DNA from: Cytobacillus eiseniae
Lineage (GTDB): Bacteria > Bacillota > Bacilli > Bacillales > Cytobacillaceae
Length of the DNA: 56,263 nt
Direction: 5' to 3'
Assembly: GCF_017874625.1 (NCBI RefSeq)
Contig: NZ_JAGIKZ010000026.1
Location: 1 to 56,263 of the forward strand
Part shown: positions 15,576-24,025 of the stretch, in pieces
How positions within the stretch are numbered: position 1 is the stretch's first letter
How the letters are laid out: the number at the start of each line of letters is the position of its first letter
Position numbers and translations under genes: made by a program
The notes under the pieces: model-generated
Seen by the model: the letters and a program-made list of their open reading frames with translations, nothing else
Database searches by the model: none
What the model was told of the DNA's origin: nothing

Positions 15576-17144
15576 ATGATGCTATTAGAAGCTAACAATA
15601 TTAAATTATATATAAAAGACCGTTTATTATTAGATATGGAAAAATTACAGATTCAAAAAAATGATCGAATTGGCCTTGTTGGAAGGAACGGCTGTGGAAA
15701 AACGACCTTATTAGAGGTTTTATCGGGGAAAACCGCTCCTGACAGTGGAACTATCGCAACAAATGGCCTATGTGAGCTTTTGCCACAGCTAAAAAGAACC
15801 AATACGACAAAAAGCGGCGGTGAGGTAACACAGGAATATATTAACGCGGCTCTGGCAAAGAACCCTGAAATTTTGCTGGCAGATGAACCAACAACAAATC
15901 TCGATACGAGCCATATTGAATGGCTGGAAAAGAAATTCAAGAAATCTCTCAGCGCACTTGTCATTGTTTCACATGACCGGACATTTTTAGATGCCATATG
16001 CACAACCATTTGGGAACTTGACGAGGGCAAAGTGAATGTTTACAAGGGTAATTACTCCGATTATACCGAGCAGAAGGAATTGGAGCGTACCCAGCAAAAG
16101 CAAGCGTACGAAACATATGAAAGAAAGAAAAAACAACTGGAAGAAGCGTTAATTTTAAAAGAGAAAAAAGCAGAAAGAGCAACGAAAACGCCAAAGAATG
16201 TAAGTGCCTCTGAAGCAAGCATTACTGGTGCCAAGCCTTACTTCGCTAAAAAGCAAAAAAAACTACAAAAAACGGCAAAGGCGATCGAAACTCGTTTAGA
16301 AAAACTAGATAAAGTGGATAAAGTCAAAGATGCACCTGTCATTAAAATGAATTTGCCAAATGAAGAAACATTTAAAGGACGGATTGTTTTGCGTGCAGAA
16401 GATCTGCAATGTTCGATCGGCAAGAAATTACTCTGGAAATCTGCAAGCTTCCACGTACGTGGAGGAGAAAAGCTTGCCATCATCGGACCGAATGGCTGCG
16501 GAAAAACAACGCTCGTAAAAAAAATAATGAATCAAGACAAAGGGATATCGATCTCCCCTTCAATGAAAATCGGCTATTTCAGCCAAAATATCGATATTTT
16601 AAATACGGAGAAATCAATTCTGGAGAATGTCAGCACAACCTCGATACAGAATGAAACCTTCATACGGACAATCCTGGCGAGACTGCACTTTTTCAGAGAC
16701 GATGTTTATAAGCCTGTTAGTGTTCTAAGTGGCGGGGAACGAGTAAAAGTAGCATTCGCAAAATTATTTGTGAGTGAAATTAATACCATTATTTTAGATG
16801 AACCAACAAACTTTCTCGATATCTCGTCAGTAGAAGCACTCGAATCTCTCTTACAGGAGTATGAAGGAACTGTTATTTTTGTTTCCCATGATCGGCAATT
16901 TATTGAGAGCATTGCCACGCGAATCTTAGCGATCAACAAACAAGAAATCCAATTATTTGATGGAACATATGAGGAATACAAAAACTATACCCCCAAAAAG
17001 GCACGCGATATGAAAGAAGAACAGCGGCTCCTATTAGAGACACGAATAACAGAAGTACTCAGCCGCCTTAGTATTGAGCCTTCCGATGAACTTGAAATAG
17101 AATTTCAAAAGCTTTTAGCAGAAAAACGCAAATTGACTAATTAG
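15576..17144 (+). CDS. Vga-family ABC-F ribosome protection protein
   Basis: 522 aa, soluble, two ATPase domains. Domain 1: Walker A GLVGRNGCGKTT, signature TKSGGEVT, Walker B LLADEPTTNLD. Linker ~200-270, Lys-rich, with TKTPKNVSASEASITGAKPYF as in Vga proteins. Domain 2: GPNGCGKTT, SVLSGGERVKVAFAKLF, IILDEPTNFLD. Near the end, TEVLSRLSIEPSDELE is also shared with Vga(A). Relatives (Vga(A), Listeria Lmo0919) remove lincosamides, streptogramin A and pleuromutilins from the ribosome. GGGGATG precedes ATG 15576. The attenuator upstream suggests drug induction. Spectrum depends on the linker and cannot be predicted. Confidence 0.9.
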   Translation: MMLLEANNIKLYIKDRLLLDMEKLQIQKNDRIGLVGRNGCGKTTLLEVLSGKTAPDSGTIATNGLCELLPQLKRTNTTKSGGEVTQEYINAALAKNPEILLADEPTTNLDTSHIEWLEKKFKKSLSALVIVSHDRTFLDAICTTIWELDEGKVNVYKGNYSDYTEQKELERTQQKQAYETYERKKKQLEEALILKEKKAERATKTPKNVSASEASITGAKPYFAKKQKKLQKTAKAIETRLEKLDKVDKVKDAPVIKMNLPNEETFKGRIVLRAEDLQCSIGKKLLWKSASFHVRGGEKLAIIGPNGCGKTTLVKKIMNQDKGISISPSMKIGYFSQNIDILNTEKSILENVSTTSIQNETFIRTILARLHFFRDDVYKPVSVLSGGERVKVAFAKLFVSEINTIILDEPTNFLDISSVEALESLLQEYEGTVIFVSHDRQFIESIATRILAINKQEIQLFDGTYEEYKNYTPKKARDMKEEQRLLLETRITEVLSRLSIEPSDELEIEFQKLLAEKRKLTN

Positions 17145-17151
17145 TGATGAC

Positions 17152-17180
17152 AAAACGGCAGAATAAATTCTGCCGTTTTT
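17152..17180 (+). terminator. Terminator after ABC-F gene
   Basis: Perfect 13-bp stem AAAACGGCAGAAT / ATTCTGCCGTTTT with AA loop and T6 tail. Confidence 0.92.
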
Positions 17181-17211
17181 TGCGTTGTTTTATTAATAAA
17201 GCATAAAATCA

Positions 17212-17265
17212 TTTACAAACTCATAATCTTACTCTAGAATATAAAACGTAATTATTACGATTTAT
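17212..17265 (+). promoter_or_regulatory. Promoter and Zur box of zinc-binding lipoprotein gene
   Basis: -35 TTTACA (17212-17217), 17-bp spacer, -10 TAGAAT (17235-17240). Immediately downstream, AAACGTAAT-T-ATTACGATTT (17244-17263) matches the Bacillus Zur operator, so Zn-bound Zur should block initiation when zinc is plentiful. Confidence 0.85.
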
Positions 17266-17311
17266 AACACTGAGCATATGCAAAAATAAAAAAAGATAGG
17301 AGTTTACAAAA

Positions 17312-18373
17312 ATGAAATTAAAAAAGGCACTTCTCGCTTCCCTCTTTACATTCAGTCTCATCCTTGCAGGTTGCGGAAACACAGAAACAGCCAAAAAGGT
17401 AGACGAGGAAAAAGTAGACAAGGCTGAGGATCAATTAACCGTTTTAACAACTATTTTTCCACTTGAAGATTTCACGAAAAAAATTGGCGGAAACTATGTT
17501 GATGTTAAGAGTATTTACCCGCCAAATGTGGATGCTCATTCCTTTGAGCCCTCTACGAAAGATATGATTGCATTAGCAGATTCTGATTTATTCATCTATA
17601 CAGGTGTTGGAATCGAAGGGTTTGCGGACAAAGCAACCGAATCTTTGAAGAATGAGAAAGTTACTATTTTAAAAGCTGGAGAAGGCATCGATCTATTAAA
17701 ATCAACTCATGAGCATGAGCATAGTCATGAGGAAGATGGACATAACCATGATGAAAGCGAACATAGCCATGACAAAGATGGACACGAGGTAGAAAGTACT
17801 GAAGAGCACCACGAACATGAAGATGAAGATCACGACCATCACCATGGCGACTTTGACCCTCATGTATGGCTAGATCCCATTCTATCAATTGAACTAGCTA
17901 CTAATATAAAAAACTCACTAATCCAATTAATGCCTCAACATAGAGCAGCATTCGAAACTAATTTTGAACAACTAAAAGATAATTTAGAAGAGCTTGACGA
18001 AGAATTTAAAAGTACAATTGAGCATTCAAAAACAAAGTATTTACTCGTTTCTCATGCTGCCTATGGGTATTGGGAGGAAAGATACGGAATTGAACAAATT
18101 GCGACCGCAGGCTTGTCTCCAACACAGGAGCCTACACAGAAAGGCTTGCAAAGTATTATTGAAGAATCGAAGGAACATCAAATTCAATACGTGATCTTCG
18201 AACAGAACCTATCAACAAAAGTAGCAGAAATTATTCAAAAAGAAATAGGAGCAGAATCTCTTATTCTTCATAATCTAGAAGCAATTACAGACGAGAATTT
18301 GAAGCAAGATGATGATTACTTTAGCATTATGCGAAGGAATCTAGAAACGATTAAGACCGCTTTAAATGATTAA
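17312..18373 (+). CDS. znuA: Zinc-binding lipoprotein of ABC importer (ZnuA/AdcA)
   Basis: 353 aa. Signal peptide ends in lipobox LAGC (Cys21). The fold is the cluster A-I solute-binding protein: TIFPLEDFTKKIGG, DAHSFEPSTKDM with the first His ligand, a long His/Asp/Glu loop (~131-180) that captures Zn, DPHVWLDP with the second His, and VSHAAYGYW with a third. No znuB/znuC permease or ATPase genes are adjacent, so it must work with a transporter encoded elsewhere. Ribosome site AGGAG upstream of ATG 17312. Regulated by the Zur box at 17244-17263. Confidence 0.9.
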   Translation: MKLKKALLASLFTFSLILAGCGNTETAKKVDEEKVDKAEDQLTVLTTIFPLEDFTKKIGGNYVDVKSIYPPNVDAHSFEPSTKDMIALADSDLFIYTGVGIEGFADKATESLKNEKVTILKAGEGIDLLKSTHEHEHSHEEDGHNHDESEHSHDKDGHEVESTEEHHEHEDEDHDHHHGDFDPHVWLDPILSIELATNIKNSLIQLMPQHRAAFETNFEQLKDNLEELDEEFKSTIEHSKTKYLLVSHAAYGYWEERYGIEQIATAGLSPTQEPTQKGLQSIIEESKEHQIQYVIFEQNLSTKVAEIIQKEIGAESLILHNLEAITDENLKQDDDYFSIMRRNLETIKTALND

Positions 18374-18448
18374 TATCGATCGCTCCGGCCTATCTGATTA
18401 ATCGTATCTGGGATTATTTTATTTACAAATATTCGTTCTGTTTTATAA

Positions 18449-18487
18449 AAAAAAGCCAAGGGGCTCAATGCCCTTTGACTTTTCATA
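18449..18487. terminator. Shared terminator between znuA and pspA-like gene
   Basis: Imperfect stem AAAGTCAAAGGGC / GCCCCTTGGCTTT flanked by A8 and T-rich runs, between convergent genes. Confidence 0.7.
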
Positions 18488-18500
18488 TCGTTTCATTTAT

Positions 18501-19151
18501 TTAAGAAATCGATTTCCCATTATTTATTTCAATCTCAGCTTCTAATTGAGCCACCCTTGCATCAATTGTGCTTCTATAAAACGATCGATCCACTTGTTCC
18601 CCTAAACGATCAAGATAGCTTTCTATTTCTTGGAACCGAGAATATGGTTTATCAGAATTCGTATTTACGTCCAATACCTTGTTAATCTGATGATTCGCTC
18701 TTGTAACATTTTCACGTCCCATTAATTCCATTCGGCGAATATGCATGTCTTTCAGCTTATGCTTCATTTCTTCATATTTACCTTCTAATTCTTCCAACTG
18801 ACCCTGTACATATTTAAGTGAGACTCTTAAGCGATCTGCACGATCTGAATAATGATCTTGTTCTGCTAAAGCAAATTGATAAAGTTCCGTTTCCCCTGCT
18901 TTTGAAGCAATCTCTGCCTGATGCTTCCTTTTTTCAGCAAGCTCTGCCGCTTCTACAAGTTCCTTTTCAAATTCATCCTTCAATTGAACTTGTCGATCAA
19001 CAAGTTTTCTTGCGATTTCTGTTTCATGCTCACATTCACGAAGATATTGATTAAGCAATCCAATCGGGTTTTGATTTTCCTTTCTGTCAAGCACCTCGTT
19101 TAAATCAGCTTTAAGTGTATCTCTCAATCGCGTAAAAAGATTTGTCATCAT
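18501..19151 (-). CDS. PspA/IM30 (LiaH-like) envelope-stress protein
   Basis: 216 aa, nearly all coiled coil. LFTRLRDTLKADLNEVLDRKENQNPIGLLNQYLRE (5-39) is the PspA membrane-binding and helix-1 region, with a heptad-rich core. PspA/LiaH proteins assemble into ESCRT-III-like polymers that protect damaged membranes. It follows a small LiaI-like membrane protein by 19 nt, resembling the LiaIH pair, but no LiaFSR genes are nearby. Start at the first or second Met of MMTNLF. Confidence 0.87.
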   Translation of the reverse strand: MMTNLFTRLRDTLKADLNEVLDRKENQNPIGLLNQYLRECEHETEIARKLVDRQVQLKDEFEKELVEAAELAEKRKHQAEIASKAGETELYQFALAEQDHYSDRADRLRVSLKYVQGQLEELEGKYEEMKHKLKDMHIRRMELMGRENVTRANHQINKVLDVNTNSDKPYSRFQEIESYLDRLGEQVDRSFYRSTIDARVAQLEAEIEINNGKSIS

Positions 19152-19170
19152 TCATTCTCCTTCAATTAAT

Positions 19171-19512
19171 TTATTTAATGATGTCATTCCACTGCTTTTC
19201 AAAATTAACAAACGGATCTGTCTCTTTTACTGTTACCTTTTTATTTTCATTCCATTTCTTATAAACAAGGTACAGTACGTATGCTGCAACAACACCAATG
19301 ATTGCAGGTGCATTTTGAATGGAAGCCATTAGAATAAAGAAACCAACAATCCCTAGTCCGATTTTTCCACCTGTTGAATCTGTCTTTAAAAATTGTTTGA
19401 AAATGAAATATAGAAGCGCTAGGCTAACAAGGAATCCAATCATCGGACCAATGGTAGAAAGTAAGATCACTGCTGAAATACCGCCAACTAAAAGTAAAAT
19501 TAATTTTTTCAT
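19171..19512 (-). CDS. LiaI-like small membrane protein
   Basis: 113 aa. Three hydrophobic stretches (~4-37 as one or two helices, ~50-66, ~68-83) and a charged tail ending DPFVNFEKQWNDIIK. Membrane partners of this kind recruit PspA/LiaH to the membrane. ATG 19512 with AAAGGGG upstream. First gene of the pair; I could not identify a confident promoter or LiaR-type box. Confidence 0.72.
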   Translation of the reverse strand: MKKLILLLVGGISAVILLSTIGPMIGFLVSLALLYFIFKQFLKTDSTGGKIGLGIVGFFILMASIQNAPAIIGVVAAYVLYLVYKKWNENKKVTVKETDPFVNFEKQWNDIIK

Positions 19513-19651
19513 TTCGTTTACCCCTTTCGTTATCTTAATTCCATCTTACCTTTATTGATCATTTCAAATAACGAGCTTGCGCTTTATTTTCAACTAAGCC
19601 TCGGGACCTAGGTAGAGTCAGCCCTTTAGATATTAGAGCTGATTTTCACAA

Positions 19652-19687
19652 CAAAAAGAGCATCCAAACTGATTTTGGACACTCTCT
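19652..19687 (-). terminator. Terminator after rhodanese gene
   Basis: Stem AGAGCATCCAAA / TTTTGGACACTCT with one mismatch and T5 tail on the minus strand. Confidence 0.8.
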
Positions 19688-19715
19688 GCTAGATCTCACT
19701 ATTCTAACTAGATCC

Positions 19716-20096
19716 TTACAAGCCTTTCTCTACTTCATAAGGCCATTCATTCATACCTGTTTCTATATTGTATATATCGTTGAACCCATTTTCAGCCAAT
19801 ATTTCTCCAGCCTGACCTGATCTATTTCCGCTTTTGCAAACAAGGATATACGTTTTATCCTTATCTAATTCTGAGATTCGCTCATTCATTTCGTCAAGTG
19901 GCAATACAGTTGCATCTGGAATATGGCCAGCTTCATACTCTTCAATTGACCGAACATCAATGACTTCTGCCTGTTCATTATCTATCATTTCCTTAGCTCT
20001 TTCATTATCAATATTTTCATATGATGCATTATTAGAACAAGCTGCAAGAACGAATAGAAATGCACATGAAAATAATACACATAAGTGTTTTTTCAT
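19716..20096 (-). CDS. Rhodanese-domain lipoprotein
   Basis: 126 aa. Signal peptide with lipobox LAAC, then one rhodanese domain: EVIDVRSIEEYEAGHIPDA and active loop CKSGNRSG with the catalytic Cys and Arg. It is displayed on the outer face of the membrane and is probably a persulfide/thiosulfate sulfurtransferase. ATG 20096 is preceded by a GGGGAGAGGGG tract; TTG 20114 is less likely. Monocistronic. Confidence 0.87.
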   Translation of the reverse strand: MKKHLCVLFSCAFLFVLAACSNNASYENIDNERAKEMIDNEQAEVIDVRSIEEYEAGHIPDATVLPLDEMNERISELDKDKTYILVCKSGNRSGQAGEILAENGFNDIYNIETGMNEWPYEVEKGL

Positions 20097-20239
20097 TCCC
20101 CTCTCCCCTTTCAACTCGATATGATTTCCGATATGTTATCGACTGTCATATTTATTATATATTCTCCCCTTTTAAAGTAAACCTTAGTATATCTGTTAAA
20201 GGAAGAGCATCAGAGATGAAATATTCATAGCAATCGATA

Positions 20240-20280
20240 CGAACTTAAATGCCAGCTGATCGGGCTGACATTTAAGTTCG
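20240..20280 (-). terminator. Hairpin after the SDR-QueA-VOC operon
   Basis: Twelve-bp stem CGAACTTAAATG / CATTTAAGTTCG with inner CAGC / GCTG, and no T-tract. Either a Rho-independent terminator of reduced strength or an mRNA-stabilising 3' structure. Confidence 0.6.
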
Positions 20281-20345
20281 TTGACACTACTTTCAATTTT
20301 AATAGCAAAACAAGAAATGGATTCATTCTACAAGACACTTAATAA

Positions 20346-20693
20346 TTAGCTTACTTGAATCAACTCGATTATCTCTTGATTTGGTCCAGTATAAAAAACA
20401 GCTTCCCAGCCATTGCTCATCTTCAATGGCCCTTCTGTCGGAAAAATGTCCTTCCTTCCTAGCTCCTCTTGCCACTTCCCTACATCCGTGACTTGCCATG
20501 CAATATGATTAGTAGCTACTGGCGCTTCCCCTGATTCAATTAATTCGATTCGAATCTCTCCTTTTTTGAGGAATACGATTTTTTCTCCAGGCAAAGAAAG
20601 AAATTGCTCAATTGAAAAATCAAATACATTTTCATAAAACGCAATAGAATCTAGTAAATTTTGAACTTGAATACCCGCATGATGCCATTTCAT
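20346..20693 (-). CDS. VOC (glyoxalase-fold) family protein
   Basis: 115 aa, one vicinal-oxygen-chelate unit: WHHAGIQVQNLLDSIAFYENVFDF (3-26), NHIAWQVTDV (~62-71) and a terminal GPNQEIIELIQV (~102-113). His5, His63 and Glu110 are candidate metal ligands. Its ATG overlaps the stop of the QueA paralogue (ATGA), showing translational coupling. The enzymatic role is unknown; the partners suggest a small-molecule or tRNA-related pathway. Confidence 0.8.
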   Translation of the reverse strand: MKWHHAGIQVQNLLDSIAFYENVFDFSIEQFLSLPGEKIVFLKKGEIRIELIESGEAPVATNHIAWQVTDVGKWQEELGRKDIFPTEGPLKMSNGWEAVFYTGPNQEIIELIQVS

Positions 20694-21727
20694 CGCTTTT
20701 CTTCCATTGGCAGAATTAGATTCATATCACCAAATTCATGCCATAAATAGCCGTCAGCTAGTGCTGCTCGATATGCCTTCAATAATAAATGTTTATCGAT
20801 AAATGCTGTTAGCAGGTCGAGGTGACTTGCTTCTGGCTCATGGAATCCTGTAATAAGCCCATCAACCGCTTTCAGTGGATACCCTTTTTGGATATATAAT
20901 CGAGTCCTTCCTTCCTGTGCCTCTACCTTGCCTGTGTGATTGACAGCTGTTTCAAGCGCCCGAACGACTGTTGTCCCAACTGCAATCACGCGCCCTCCAT
21001 TTTCCTTTGTTTGATTGACCAGCGCCGCCGTTTCCTCTGGTACACAATAATCCTCCACATGCTTACTCGGATTCGGCCAACGGTTATTCCCATAATAGCT
21101 TAGGCCTGCATGCAGTTGGATAAAAGCAATATTCACACCTTTTTGCTTTAACTGTTTAAGCAGCTTCCAGGTAAAAGCTCTGCCTGCTGAAGGCATCTCC
21201 ACAGATCCAGGCACTGACGCATAAACGGTTTGATACATCTCTAACGGCCATGGTGTTTCAATATATTCATAGTGCAGCGGCTCCCCATATCGATAAATAT
21301 TTTCATATAGTGCTAAGCCACTTTTTGAAAAAGAGAGAATAACTAAAGGCGCTTCCATCCCTATTCCAGTAATCGTTGCTGTTAATTCTCCAAGCAACGT
21401 GATTTTTTCTCCAACTGTAACGACTCCCCCAACAATGAGTGCCTCCCATTCATTATCGGAAATTTTTCGTGATAGACGAATTTCGATTGTTTGCTTTCCA
21501 CTTTTCCCTTTTAACATTGCAGGAAGGGTTCGACTATTGTTTAGAACAAGTAAATCTCCCTTACGCAAATAAGCAGCTAGATGATGAAAGTGATTGTGAA
21601 AGCAATCTCCACTCACTGTATCGAGCGCCATTAATCGCACATGATCTCGCTGTACTCCCCTAAATTCTGCCGGAGTATGAGCATTTAAATTTGCTGGCAC
21701 CTGAAAGGAACGAACTGCCGACATCAT
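20690..21727 (-). CDS. QueA-family S-adenosylmethionine tRNA ribosyltransferase-isomerase paralogue
   Basis: 345 aa, full QueA length. Conserved blocks: DLLVLNNSRTLPAMLKG, ETPWPLEMYQTVYA, GSVEMPSAGRAFT, IQLHAGLSYYG, EETAALVNQTKENGGRVIAVGTTVVRALE and GYPLKAVDGLITGFHEP. QueA transfers the ribosyl group of SAM to preQ1-tRNA. True queA normally sits with tgt and ruv genes; here it lies between an SDR gene and a VOC gene, overlapping both by ATGA. That and divergence from the canonical LPPYI and LNxTRV segments suggest a paralogue that may act on something other than tRNA. Confidence 0.82.
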   Translation of the reverse strand: MMSAVRSFQVPANLNAHTPAEFRGVQRDHVRLMALDTVSGDCFHNHFHHLAAYLRKGDLLVLNNSRTLPAMLKGKSGKQTIEIRLSRKISDNEWEALIVGGVVTVGEKITLLGELTATITGIGMEAPLVILSFSKSGLALYENIYRYGEPLHYEYIETPWPLEMYQTVYASVPGSVEMPSAGRAFTWKLLKQLKQKGVNIAFIQLHAGLSYYGNNRWPNPSKHVEDYCVPEETAALVNQTKENGGRVIAVGTTVVRALETAVNHTGKVEAQEGRTRLYIQKGYPLKAVDGLITGFHEPEASHLDLLTAFIDKHLLLKAYRAALADGYLWHEFGDMNLILPMEEKR

Positions 21728-22455
21728 TGTACATCCCTTCTTCCTTGTAAAAGGGATTGGGCCTCGAACCGTTTTCCATTCACTTCTATTTTCTCATCCA
21801 ATGCAAGGGCAACAAATACATTGGCCACCTCATGAGGATCACCTAGCTCATAATCACAATCTGGCACTGCCGTTAGATGCATCTCCGTATCCATTTCTCC
21901 TGGATCTACCATCCCCATATTCACACCGCTCTCCTGCAGTTCATCTGCCCAAGTTTGGGTTAAGCCTTCAACAGCAAATTTAGAAATCCCATAAGCTCCC
22001 CATTCTGCAAACCCTGTTTTTCCAGCTTCTGATGTGACATTCAAGATTCTCCCTTTATTTCTTATTAACATGCTAGGCAACACACGCTTAGTGACAAGAA
22101 AAGGATTAATAACATTGACTCGAAGCACATTCGCAAAGTCATGATCAGGATAATCAGCTAATAGCACTGGTCCTGATCCAAATATAGATGCATTATTAAT
22201 TACTATATCTACTTGCCCAAATGCTTCCTCTACAATTGATACGAAACGATTCACATCCTTCACATTTGAGACGTCTGCATTTACAGCAATGACTTCTCCT
22301 CCGAGCTCACGAACTTCTTGTTCTACTTTGCGTAATGCCTCTTCCCCTCTTGAACAAATAGCCAATTTTACTCCTTCTTTAGCAAATGCCAATGCCAGTG
22401 CTTTTCCAAGACCTCTTGATGCACCTGTAATCATGACCACTTTTTGATTATTCAT
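21724..22455 (-). CDS. Short-chain dehydrogenase/reductase
   Basis: 243 aa Rossmann enzyme. TGASRGLG (10-17) binds the nucleotide, NNAS (~89), catalytic Ser in NVTSEAG (~140) and Y-x-x-x-K in YGISK (~155). Arg in CSRGE after strand 2 suggests NADP(H). First gene of a coupled operon with the QueA paralogue and VOC protein; AAAGTGAG precedes ATG 22455. Substrate unknown. Confidence 0.87.
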   Translation of the reverse strand: MNNQKVVMITGASRGLGKALALAFAKEGVKLAICSRGEEALRKVEQEVRELGGEVIAVNADVSNVKDVNRFVSIVEEAFGQVDIVINNASIFGSGPVLLADYPDHDFANVLRVNVINPFLVTKRVLPSMLIRNKGRILNVTSEAGKTGFAEWGAYGISKFAVEGLTQTWADELQESGVNMGMVDPGEMDTEMHLTAVPDCDYELGDPHEVANVFVALALDEKIEVNGKRFEAQSLLQGRRDVQ

Positions 22456-22603
22456 AACGATCGCTCACTTTCTATATTATTCTTACATTTATTTTAGAAA
22501 ATAAGCATGCCGAAGACATCAGAGAATAGTTAGAAAGCAATTACGAAAATGGAAGGAGCATCCACTACAACTTTTGGATGAGAAAGGTTGAAATCAAAAG
22601 GTG

Positions 22604-22882
22604 TTTTCTCAAATATTGTTGCTATTTTACATAAAATTAGGTAAAGGTTGATTTCTGCTACAGGATCGCGGGGTGTGCGCTTAAGCCTCCTCGGCGCATT
22701 TGCGCCTGCTAAGGTCTCAGCTGTCCCACGCATCCCGCAGGATATTGAGTAGGCTTCTTAGAATTAACACCGCACAAAGGAAATGCGGCAGCATTTTCGA
22801 GGATCTCGCACCTTCCACTCTAATCAACTGACTTATTTGGTAAACCATTCATTCTAACAACAATCTTTTAGAAAAAAACCAA
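22604..22882 (+). repeat. Intergenic repeat element, copy 1
   Basis: About 280 bp, matching 26604-26855 almost throughout: gttgctattttac, aattaggtaaaggttgattt, agctgtcccacgcatcccgc, tctcgcacctt and ggtaaaccattcattctaac. The core is GC-rich with GGCGC-ATTT-GCGCC and other stems. This copy has an extra ~50 bp after the CCCGC block. Small ORFs crossing it are not conserved as protein. It fills the gap 22456-22923. Confidence 0.85.
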
Positions 22883-22923
22883 TCAAAAAAACGAAGATCG
22901 TCTACTGACATCTTCGTCTCTAA

Positions 22924-23382
22924 TTATTTCACTTCTATTATTCGAATCCACTTATAAAAGCCTAATAAAATAAGTAATAAGATCGGATTAATTAACGCAG
23001 AATGCCATAGCTTCCACCAGCCATAATGAAAATAACCATACGGTGACGGTAACTGTGCGATACATTCATAAATAAGTAATACGACTTCCCATTTAATGAA
23101 ATAGAAAATCTTTTTCCTAAGCTTTTGTTTAAAAGGAAACCAATTTAAAAATAAAATATTAACAGGTGGGATTAATACTACGTATGCTGGAAAGGCTTCC
23201 CAATCGATTCCTTGAGAAATATACCAATAGCCATGGTATTTTAAATCAATAAAAACATCAAATATCACTTGAAAGGAGATAGTAAATAACCAAATATGGA
23301 CCATTTGATTGAGTGTTATTTTTTTATTTGCTGTAAAGGCAATAAAATTGGCTAGTAAAACAGCAAGAATTAAACCAATCAT
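22924..23382 (-). CDS. CBO0543-family membrane protein (downstream copy)
   Basis: 152 aa, four to five hydrophobic helices with the family's aromatic-rich motifs: FDVFIDLKYHGYWY, IPPVNILFLNWFPF and WWKLWHSALINPILLLILL. It is a paralogue of the gene at 23379-23852 and overlaps it by ATGA. The family is of unknown function and restricted mainly to spore-formers. Confidence 0.75.
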   Translation of the reverse strand: MIGLILAVLLANFIAFTANKKITLNQMVHIWLFTISFQVIFDVFIDLKYHGYWYISQGIDWEAFPAYVVLIPPVNILFLNWFPFKQKLRKKIFYFIKWEVVLLIYECIAQLPSPYGYFHYGWWKLWHSALINPILLLILLGFYKWIRIIEVK

Positions 23383-23852
23383 CTCAACTCTCCTTGATCA
23401 CTTATCTTCATAAGTTTTCTAACATACTTAAACTGCAAATAAAGAATGAAAAAAACAAAAGGATAGATGACAGCAGAATACCAGAGGTGCCAATTGTTAT
23501 AATTGAAAAAATCTGTTTTGATAATAAGCGATTCAAGAGCAACAGAGGATAATGACCAGATAATAATATAAATTAGAATTTTTCCAATACGATGGCTAGA
23601 AGGAAGGGAATTAAGAAATAAAATATTGATCGGGATAAAATATAAAAATTCACCAATAAATCCCCACCATTGAAATCCTGGGCCAAAGTAACCGTACAGC
23701 TCATATTTTAAATTCAACACCAAATCAACGCTAATACCAAATAATAAGGCAAAAATGGACGTAACATAATTTTCCGCTTTTGTTAATTTCTTTGGTATTA
23801 AATAGGCAATGATATTTAAGATGATAAAGAAGGCATAGACGAGTAAAACCAT
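23379..23852 (-). CDS. CBO0543-family membrane protein (upstream copy)
   Basis: 157 aa with the same layout as its neighbour: VDLVLNLKYELYGYFGPGFQWWGF, FIPINILFLNSLPSS and NNWHLWYSAVIYPFVFFILYL. Tandem duplication followed by divergence (roughly a quarter of residues still align) is the simplest reading. Translationally coupled to the next gene, so both proteins are probably made together and may pair in the membrane. Confidence 0.75.
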   Translation of the reverse strand: MVLLVYAFFIILNIIAYLIPKKLTKAENYVTSIFALLFGISVDLVLNLKYELYGYFGPGFQWWGFIGEFLYFIPINILFLNSLPSSHRIGKILIYIIIWSLSSVALESLIIKTDFFNYNNWHLWYSAVIYPFVFFILYLQFKYVRKLMKISDQGELR

Positions 23853-23934
23853 ATGATATTACCTCATTTACTACTAAAGCTTATTTATAGTATCTTCATT
23901 AAATTGCCCATTTATTTATCAAAAGAAACAGAAA

Positions 23935-23975
23935 AGAGCCAATCGCCCACTACAAGTTAGCAAGCAATTAGCTCT
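23935..23975 (-). terminator. Terminator after the tandem-GNAT gene
   Basis: Twelve-bp stem on the minus strand (AGAGCTAATTGC / GCGATTGGCTCT, with G-U pairs) followed by TTTTCTG. Confidence 0.75.
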
Positions 23976-24025
23976 AAATGTACGAATCACAATCAATTTT
24001 TTAGCGTTTCTATCACAATATCTAC

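Noticed and set aside
22530..22733. 67-codon ORF on the minus strand
   Set aside because: It lies largely in the intergenic repeat element, and copy 2 does not preserve the frame.
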